From positions 30,464 to 94,463 of IMG/VR virus record IMGVR_UViG_3300028024_000006: a stretch of 64,000 nucleotides of DNA. The stretch is one strand, 5' to 3'. Source of the DNA: a virus. Shown piece by piece: positions 59,674-64,000 of the stretch (the stretch's first letter is position 1; each line of letters opens with the position of its first letter). Both the position numbers and the translations under genes were made by a program. The notes beneath the pieces are model-generated. The model was not told the origin of the DNA, searched no databases, and worked only from the letters and a program-made list of their open reading frames with translations.

Positions 59674-60530
59674 GTGCGCGTGTACTGGACCGATGCGCCA
59701 CCATCCGAGCCGTTGTCCTGGTACTGCGCCACGGTCATGACTACCATCGGCGTGCCCTGCACATTCATGACGTCGCCCGCGCGGATGCCGGGGTTGACCT
59801 TGCCCGTCATCGCACGTCGGTTCACCAGCACGCGGCCCATGCTGTTCAGCGCGGCCTGCGACTTGCGAGGGGTATAGGCGAGCTTCTGCGCGGCGTCCTT
59901 GCGGGGCGCGGAAACGATCTGGCCATCGGGCGATATCGAATAGAAGACCGGAACCTGATCGGCAATCAGGTGAGCACTGGATACCGCTTCCGAGCTATCG
60001 ACAGTGATCGCAGTAATCGGGGTCTGCGCGAACAGGTCGCGAAAACTCATGGACTTCAGCGACCCGGTACGCCACATGACTACGCCGCCCTGTTCCTGCA
60101 AGGCGCGCGCAATGGCGAAAGTCGGAATCTCACCGACGAAGCATGCGAAACTATCGAGAGCAAAATCGCCCTGAAAGGGCACGGTCGCGCCGCACGCGCG
60201 GTATGCGCCAGCGAGACTACCGTTCTCGAAAATTGCCGCACTCGTGCGCGGCAGCGCGAGGTTTTGCAGGCCGTCAGGGAACGCTACGATATGCGTGCCG
60301 GTGAAGGGTTCCTTGCCCTGTACGCCACCGTCGGCGTTGTGCATCGGCATGGACTTGACGATGCGCATAGCCGTCCTGTTGACCTGAATGACCGCCTGAT
60401 CCTTGAACATTGCGGCGGTTTCCGTCGTCGTGCGGATGGTCGCTTCGAAGGTGAGCGGGATAGGTGCGAGGTCTGAACGCAACGTTGCGTTCAGAACCAT
60501 GTCGCCCCTGATGCCGTCGATAACGATCAC
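59652..60530 (-). CDS. Baseplate hub protein (gpD/gp27-like)
   Basis: A 292-residue protein with GTG start in a GTGA overlap. DSFACFVGEIPTFAIARALQ and SMSFRDLFAQTPITAI are typical hub segments, and AGDVMNVQGTPMVVMTVAQY a carbohydrate-binding-like barrel end. It precedes and overlaps the spike gene, the standard hub-spike order. Confidence 0.65.
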   Translation of the reverse strand: MIVIDGIRGDMVLNATLRSDLAPIPLTFEATIRTTTETAAMFKDQAVIQVNRTAMRIVKSMPMHNADGGVQGKEPFTGTHIVAFPDGLQNLALPRTSAAIFENGSLAGAYRACGATVPFQGDFALDSFACFVGEIPTFAIARALQEQGGVVMWRTGSLKSMSFRDLFAQTPITAITVDSSEAVSSAHLIADQVPVFYSISPDGQIVSAPRKDAAQKLAYTPRKSQAALNSMGRVLVNRRAMTGKVNPGIRAGDVMNVQGTPMVVMTVAQYQDNGSDGGASVQYTRTWLGMLS

Positions 60531-60772
60531 TTCGCGGTCCGCTCGTGTTCGCGACCATCGCGATACCAGTGGTACGCGTGAGAATCGACGTTGCCGCCAC
60601 AGTTAGCGCACAGATATTTCGTAGTCAGTTTCCCCGGCTCGACGGCTGAGAATTCGTGCGAGCGGCAGGCGTTCAGCTTGGCCTGGTTGGCCTTTACTTC
60701 CGCCCAAAGCGAAAGCATGTCGGCGCGCTTGATCCCGGTGAGGTTCGAAATCGTGTCTACGGAATCGGGCAT
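60527..60772 (-). CDS. Small zinc-binding protein
   Basis: An 81-residue protein with LWAEVKANQAKLNACRSHEF and YLCANCGG, a CxxC ribbon with a second Cys/His pair. Coupled to both neighbours. Role in baseplate assembly or DNA binding unknown. Confidence 0.55.
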   Translation of the reverse strand: MPDSVDTISNLTGIKRADMLSLWAEVKANQAKLNACRSHEFSAVEPGKLTTKYLCANCGGNVDSHAYHWYRDGREHERTAK

Positions 60773-61293
60773 TAAATCGTCTCCGACGGCTGAAAGAACG
60801 CAAGGCGCGGCATGTCGCCGTTCTCATAACGCTCGATATCGCCCTGCACTTCGCTCACCGTGCGCCCGTATGGGTCCACGCCTTGCATGCGCGAGGCTTC
60901 GAGGGCGCGTGCGTTCTCACGCTCGACATAGAGGGCATACAGCGGCTTGATAAGCGCCCACTCGGAGTCCGTGATGGCCGTGTCGGGACTCAGTTCGGGA
61001 GGCGGGGTAGGCGTAGGGGGCGGGGCAGGCGTAGGCGCGGGCGTACCGGTGCCGTAGTCGAGCCCGGCGAAAATCACGCCCGGCGCGTCCGACGGCCCAA
61101 GGTAGGGCAGGTTGCGCGGATTGAAGAGGGGGTCGGTCGGATTGTCGTAGGTCACCGCGCCGTCGATGGACGCAATGCGGCCCCAGCCAAGGTAGTGCCG
61201 CGCAGCGGCCACTGCCTGGGCATCGAGGTCGCTTTCGTCCAGAATCAGACCGAACGACCACGCGACCGATTGCGCCAGTTGCGAGAGCGTCAT
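60772..61293 (-). CDS. Tail/baseplate protein with Pro-Thr linker
   Basis: A 173-residue protein with an N-terminal domain (VAAARHYLGWGRIASIDG), a proline/threonine hinge at about residues 86-102, and a C-terminal helical domain (IKPLYALYVERENARALEAS). Position suggests a tail completion or hub-associated protein. Confidence 0.5.
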   Translation of the reverse strand: MTLSQLAQSVAWSFGLILDESDLDAQAVAAARHYLGWGRIASIDGAVTYDNPTDPLFNPRNLPYLGPSDAPGVIFAGLDYGTGTPAPTPAPPPTPTPPPELSPDTAITDSEWALIKPLYALYVERENARALEASRMQGVDPYGRTVSEVQGDIERYENGDMPRLAFFQPSETI

Positions 61294-61296
61294 CGC

Positions 61297-61800
61297 TTAC
61301 CCGGCGAGCGACTTCACATTGCCAGCAACACGGTCGCCGGTGTAGTGATAGAACAGCGTGCCCGCGAGCAGCAGGACTTGCTGCTTGTCTTCCCAGTTGC
61401 GATCCGGGTTTTCGAAGTTGATGAAGCACGACGTAATGCGCCAGCCGCGCGTAAACTTTTCCATCGTGCCTTCGTACACGGTCGCATCGAACCGGCCACC
61501 GCGCGCCAGGATGTTCGTGAGCAGCGTTTCGACGTCGCCGTTGACCGTCTCGTAGAACTGGATCGAGCCTTGCTGATTGATCTTTGCCTGGCTGGGTTGC
61601 CACAAAACGGTGCCCATCGGTCCGGGGATTTCGATGCCTTCGCCAGCGGAAAGGATCGGTTGAGGAAACTGTTTCGTCAGCAGACGGTGATTCTCAAAAC
61701 CGTCGATAACGAACATGGCGTCGCTCGAAATGGACTTGTCGCCGAACGTTGCCAGTTGATTGAGAGCCTGCGAAAGATACGCGTCGGTAGAAAGAGTCAT
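61297..61800 (-). CDS. Putative tail tube protein
   Basis: A 167-residue beta-rich protein of the size of gp19-like tube subunits. VLWQPSQAKINQQGSIQFYE and GWRITSCFINFENPDRNWED give alternating strands around a conserved WED. It has its own leader with late motif, suited to an abundant virion protein. Separation from the sheath gene is unusual. Confidence 0.55.
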   Translation of the reverse strand: MTLSTDAYLSQALNQLATFGDKSISSDAMFVIDGFENHRLLTKQFPQPILSAGEGIEIPGPMGTVLWQPSQAKINQQGSIQFYETVNGDVETLLTNILARGGRFDATVYEGTMEKFTRGWRITSCFINFENPDRNWEDKQQVLLLAGTLFYHYTGDRVAGNVKSLAG

Positions 61801-61810
61801 GTCGAGTCGC

Positions 61811-61879
61811 CTGAGAATGGGGTTAATGCCAAAGCATTCTCAGTGCGACTTTTCGGGCGGCCCGCTTGCGTTTTCCTAG
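61811..61879 (-). promoter_or_regulatory. Leader of the tube gene with late motif and hairpin
   Basis: TTTTCCTAG at 61871-61879 (minus CTAGGAAAACGC) lies only about 13 bases after the upstream terminator's T-run, so the promoter must be very close to or within the motif. CTGAGAATG (61811-61819) and CATTCTCAG (61835-61843) form a perfect 9-bp hairpin before the start. Confidence 0.55.
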
Positions 61880-61891
61880 CGCCCAAAAATG

Positions 61892-61917
61892 AAAAAAGCC
61901 CGCTCAGTGGCGGGCTT
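61892..61917 (-). terminator. Terminator of the moron-like gene
   Basis: On the minus strand AAGCCCGC, loop CACTGA, GCGGGCTT then TTTT. It ends the 61.9-62.3 kb gene and insulates the tube gene. Confidence 0.9.
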
Positions 61918-61937
61918 GGTCGAGAGGTCGGAAAGGT

Positions 61938-62348
61938 TTACGGTTTTGCGGGAACCCGCGCGATCACGTAGTTGCTGCGCGAATCGATGTAGTCATCGAG
62001 CCCTCGCGGGTCATGGAAAAACCCCGCCTTCTCAGCGGCATCCGAGACACGCACCAGCATCGCGACCGGTTGCAGATAGGCTGGGATTGGTCTGTGCGCT
62101 TTTTGCAGAATCTGGTTGGCAGCGAGGTCGTAGGCCACGCAAAAATCGACCTTGCTGCTGTTGTCGGTATCCCGATAGTTTGCCGGATAGCATGCGCTCG
62201 ACGCATCGAGAAGCGCATCAACGCCGCCTTTCTTGTAGTCTTTCACCGCACTGCTGATGCCGTTGTCAAGGCTTGAATTGTCCCCGTACGCGGCGGGCGC
62301 AATCACAAGCAGCGCCACGATGAAGAGTGAAAATATGCCCGTTCTCAT
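61938..62348 (-). CDS. Secreted moron-like protein
   Basis: A 136-residue protein with a clear signal peptide (MRTGIFSLFIVALLVIAPAA, cleavage near AYG). The mature domain has two Cys (ASSACYPANY and VDFCVAYD) able to form a disulphide and contains ANQILQKAHRP and FFHDPRGLDDYI. It has its own promoter-like TATAAT and terminator inside the tail gene cluster, the hallmark of a moron. Possibly immunity or host-conversion; function unknown. Confidence 0.7.
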   Translation of the reverse strand: MRTGIFSLFIVALLVIAPAAYGDNSSLDNGISSAVKDYKKGGVDALLDASSACYPANYRDTDNSSKVDFCVAYDLAANQILQKAHRPIPAYLQPVAMLVRVSDAAEKAGFFHDPRGLDDYIDSRSNYVIARVPAKP

Positions 62349-62422
62349 AATAGGTCCCGTTGGATTGATCGGCTTTGGTCTTTCGAGGGGCGTTCATGGC
62401 TATCCTGCCAGGTCGATTCACA

Positions 62423-62441
62423 TTCTCCTAGCCGAATTATA
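62423..62441 (-). promoter_or_regulatory. Promoter and late motif of the moron-like gene
   Basis: Minus-strand TATAAT (plus 62436-62441) is followed five bases later by TAGGAGAATG (62422-62431). A transcript would start within the motif, suggesting the CTAGGARAAYG core sits at or near +1. No consensus -35. Confidence 0.5.
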
Positions 62442-62465
62442 TGGACGTTGGCATGATGCCGCACA

Positions 62466-63881
62466 TTAGCCCGGCGCAATGCCCCCCGTTGCGATCTGCG
62501 CGAGACGCTGGTCTGAAAGGTCCTGCCCGACGGTCGTGTCTTTCGACACGCGCACGTCAATCGGCCCCGGCGTGTTCAATTGCTGCGGCATGTTCGCGGA
62601 GACCGTAGGTGGCGCGTCAGAGGGCGGCGGCGCGCTGGCGGTTGGCATCGGCGGGGCAGGCGGCGGAGCACTCGCAGCGGCAGTCATAGCCGGGGAAGCC
62701 AGCACAGGCGCAGCCGTCGTCATCGCCGGATTTGCGGCCCGGTAGGCGGAGAATTTTGCGGCGCGGTCGTCCAGTCCAATCGTTCCGCCGTTGATTTTCT
62801 TCGTTGCCCCGACAACATCGGCCGCCTTACCAGCATCGGACAGACCGTTTCGGCTATTCCAATACCATATCGCGACCTTTGCCGAAACGGCCGGGTCTTT
62901 GAGCAAATCCGGGTTATTCACAAGGTCGATGCCGAGCGCTTTGCCCGCCGCCTCGTAATTATCCTTACCAGTCAGTTGCATGACGCCGCGCCCGCGATAC
63001 TTGTAGCCGTCGCCGGAATCCGTGTTGCCCATGCGTCCGCCGTACACCCGGTTCGCGATGGCTTCGGGATTTCTGGCGTCTGCCTGCGCTGCGGCGTCTG
63101 TCTTGTAATACTTCGCGAAGGTCTTGCGCAATCCCGCCGCCGAATAGTTGAGATTCTCTTCGGTGTTGCGGAAGCCGCCGCTTTCATGATCCGTTTGCGC
63201 CAGAAACATCGCGCGCTCGTTCGGGTCGGTGATGGTCGCGGCCTGCGCCATGACAGCGGCCTTGACACCCTTCGAGCCGCCACCAAAGAGGCCCTTCCCA
63301 TAGTCGAGTGCGTTCGAGGCCGCATTTGCAATTGGCGCGGCCATCTTTGTGACGCGCTCCTTCGCATAGTCCACCGCCGCACCGCCGACTTCTCTAGCCT
63401 TGTCAATCGCGGGGCCAACGGTGTTCTGTACGGCTTCTACAGCGGGTTTTGCAGCGTCGGTGGCCTTTGCCGTGATCGCATCAATATCGATGCCGAACTT
63501 GTCTTTCACGAACGCTTTCGCGCCGGTAATGATGGCGTTCCACGCATCGCCGACGGTCTTCGTGATTTCGGTGAGCTTGTCTGTGACGGTCTTCCATGTA
63601 TCCTTTACCGTGGTGACGGTCGAGTCCCACGCATCGGTAATGGTCTTGCCCACGGTGGACCAATCGACCGTCGAGAGCCATGCGCCGACCAGCTCACCTA
63701 CCTTGTCGCCAATGACGCCGCCGATCATCGCACCGACGGGACCAAGGAACATACCAAGCCCGCCGCCAATCAGCGCGCCGATGCCAGACCCCGCGCCAGT
63801 GAACTTGTCAGTACGGTTTTGATCCGCGCTCTTGTTCGGGTCATCGCCACCAAAAATAGACGCTAGGGCAGAGCCACCTCG
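62466..63881 (-). CDS. Tail protein with C-terminal GH19 domain, 5' end disrupted or incomplete
   Basis: The frame is open from 63881 to 62466; the first ATG is at 63752 (428 residues). The N-terminal part has Gly-rich hydrophobic stretches (GSGIGALIGGGLGMFLGPVG) and TVTDKLTEITKTVGDAW-like heptads as in tape-measure proteins. Residues about 185-345 of the 428 are a GH19 domain (AQTDHESGGFRNTEENLNYS; VYGGRMGNTDSGDGYKYRGR). A Pro/Ala-rich end follows. Coding character continues upstream of 63752, but a TGA at 63882-63884 ends it without a good start codon. Confidence 0.6.
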   Translation of the reverse strand, partial: RGGSALASIFGGDDPNKSADQNRTDKFTGAGSGIGALIGGGLGMFLGPVGAMIGGVIGDKVGELVGAWLSTVDWSTVGKTITDAWDSTVTTVKDTWKTVTDKLTEITKTVGDAWNAIITGAKAFVKDKFGIDIDAITAKATDAAKPAVEAVQNTVGPAIDKAREVGGAAVDYAKERVTKMAAPIANAASNALDYGKGLFGGGSKGVKAAVMAQAATITDPNERAMFLAQTDHESGGFRNTEENLNYSAAGLRKTFAKYYKTDAAAQADARNPEAIANRVYGGRMGNTDSGDGYKYRGRGVMQLTGKDNYEAAGKALGIDLVNNPDLLKDPAVSAKVAIWYWNSRNGLSDAGKAADVVGATKKINGGTIGLDDRAAKFSAYRAANPAMTTAAPVLASPAMTAAASAPPPAPPMPTASAPPPSDAPPTVSANMPQQLNTPGPIDVRVSKDTTVGQDLSDQRLAQIATGGIAPG

Positions 63882-63884
63882 TCA

Positions 63885-64000
63885 TACAGAAGTCCGCTGA
63901 GCCTTATGGGACGGGGCTGACAAGGGGGTTGTAAACGTTCGAGAAAGCGCGTTTACTCTCGCTATTTGGGCGATGGCAGATGGCGCGGAAGACGGGCTGG
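63885..64000. other. Right-end sequence of uncertain origin
   Basis: Upstream of the tail gene the reading frame and codon character change abruptly. The stretch contains GTAAACG (63931-63937) and CGTTTAC (63950-63956) as a perfect hairpin. One minus frame is open from the edge to a TAA at 63905-63907. It may be the end of an inserted element, host DNA or the tail of another gene. Confidence 0.3.

Noticed and set aside
1-64000. tRNA genes and CRISPR arrays
   Set aside because: No cloverleaf-like segments or regularly spaced direct repeats were seen; the only regular direct repeats are the iterons.
1-64000. Window as one complete circular genome
   Set aside because: The baseplate J frame stays open across an artificial end-to-start join, but it would give a J protein that is too short, and portal and prohead protease genes are missing, so the join is more likely chance.

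Overview
The window is GC-rich DNA from a temperate contractile-tailed phage (myovirus) that carries a complete plasmid replication and partition module. It looks like a phage-plasmid of a Burkholderia/Paraburkholderia-type beta-proteobacterium; the host call is an inference from base composition and gene style. Phage hallmarks are small and large terminase subunits, a major capsid protein, a tail sheath, baseplate/spike proteins, esterase-bearing tail-fibre proteins and GH19 endolysins. Plasmid hallmarks are a ParA ATPase with two ribbon-helix-helix partners, a RepB/Rep_3-type initiator and a seven-copy iteron array. No integrase is visible. No portal or prohead protease is recognisable, and the baseplate J gene runs off the left edge, so the element is probably larger than 64 kb.

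Layout: (1) 1-957, minus: baseplate genes. (2) 1.0-14.9 kb, plus: a dense early operon of small proteins (zinc-ribbon, ParB-like, MazG-like, Lar-like, DUF551, DUF1643, NinX-like), started by at least three sigma70-like promoters and closed by a strong terminator. (3) 15.1-21.5 kb, minus: tail-fibre cassette with two different carbohydrate esterases. (4) 21.6-22.3 kb: a gene-free, highly structured stretch that looks like a large non-coding RNA. (5) 22.4-36.8 kb, minus: small membrane proteins, terminase, HNH/zinc nucleases, replication-type winged-helix proteins and a Cro-like regulator. (6) 37.0-37.7 kb, plus: XRE/S24-type repressor lacking the usual catalytic serine. (7) 38.2-44.7 kb, plus: recombination operon (coiled-coil protein, ERF annealing protein, YqaJ exonuclease, RdgC fused to an FtsK-gamma-like domain, ParB-like protein). 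(8) 44.7-48.7 kb, plus: AT-rich repeat region, parA and RHH genes, iterons, rep. (9) 48.8-63.9 kb, minus: lysis genes, then tail and baseplate, sheath, major capsid, spike/hub, tube, a secreted moron-like gene and a tail protein with a GH19 domain.

How it fits together: a Cro-like gene and the repressor are divergent. The same 12-nt element occurs at the Cro-like promoter, at the promoter of the recombination operon and at a third minus-strand leader, which suggests one immunity regulon. Late minus-strand genes share a separate leader motif (CTAGGARAAYG) 68-109 nt before their starts. Most genes overlap their neighbour as ATGA, GTGA or TAATG, implying strong translational coupling.

Most interesting for follow-up: the structured RNA region at 21.8-22.3 kb; the RdgC-FtsK-gamma-like fusion; small proteins ending in sliding-clamp-like peptides; the serine-less S24 repressor; the winged-helix/GIY-YIG fusion; the histone-like tail on the small terminase; and the abrupt loss of reading frame near 63,884.
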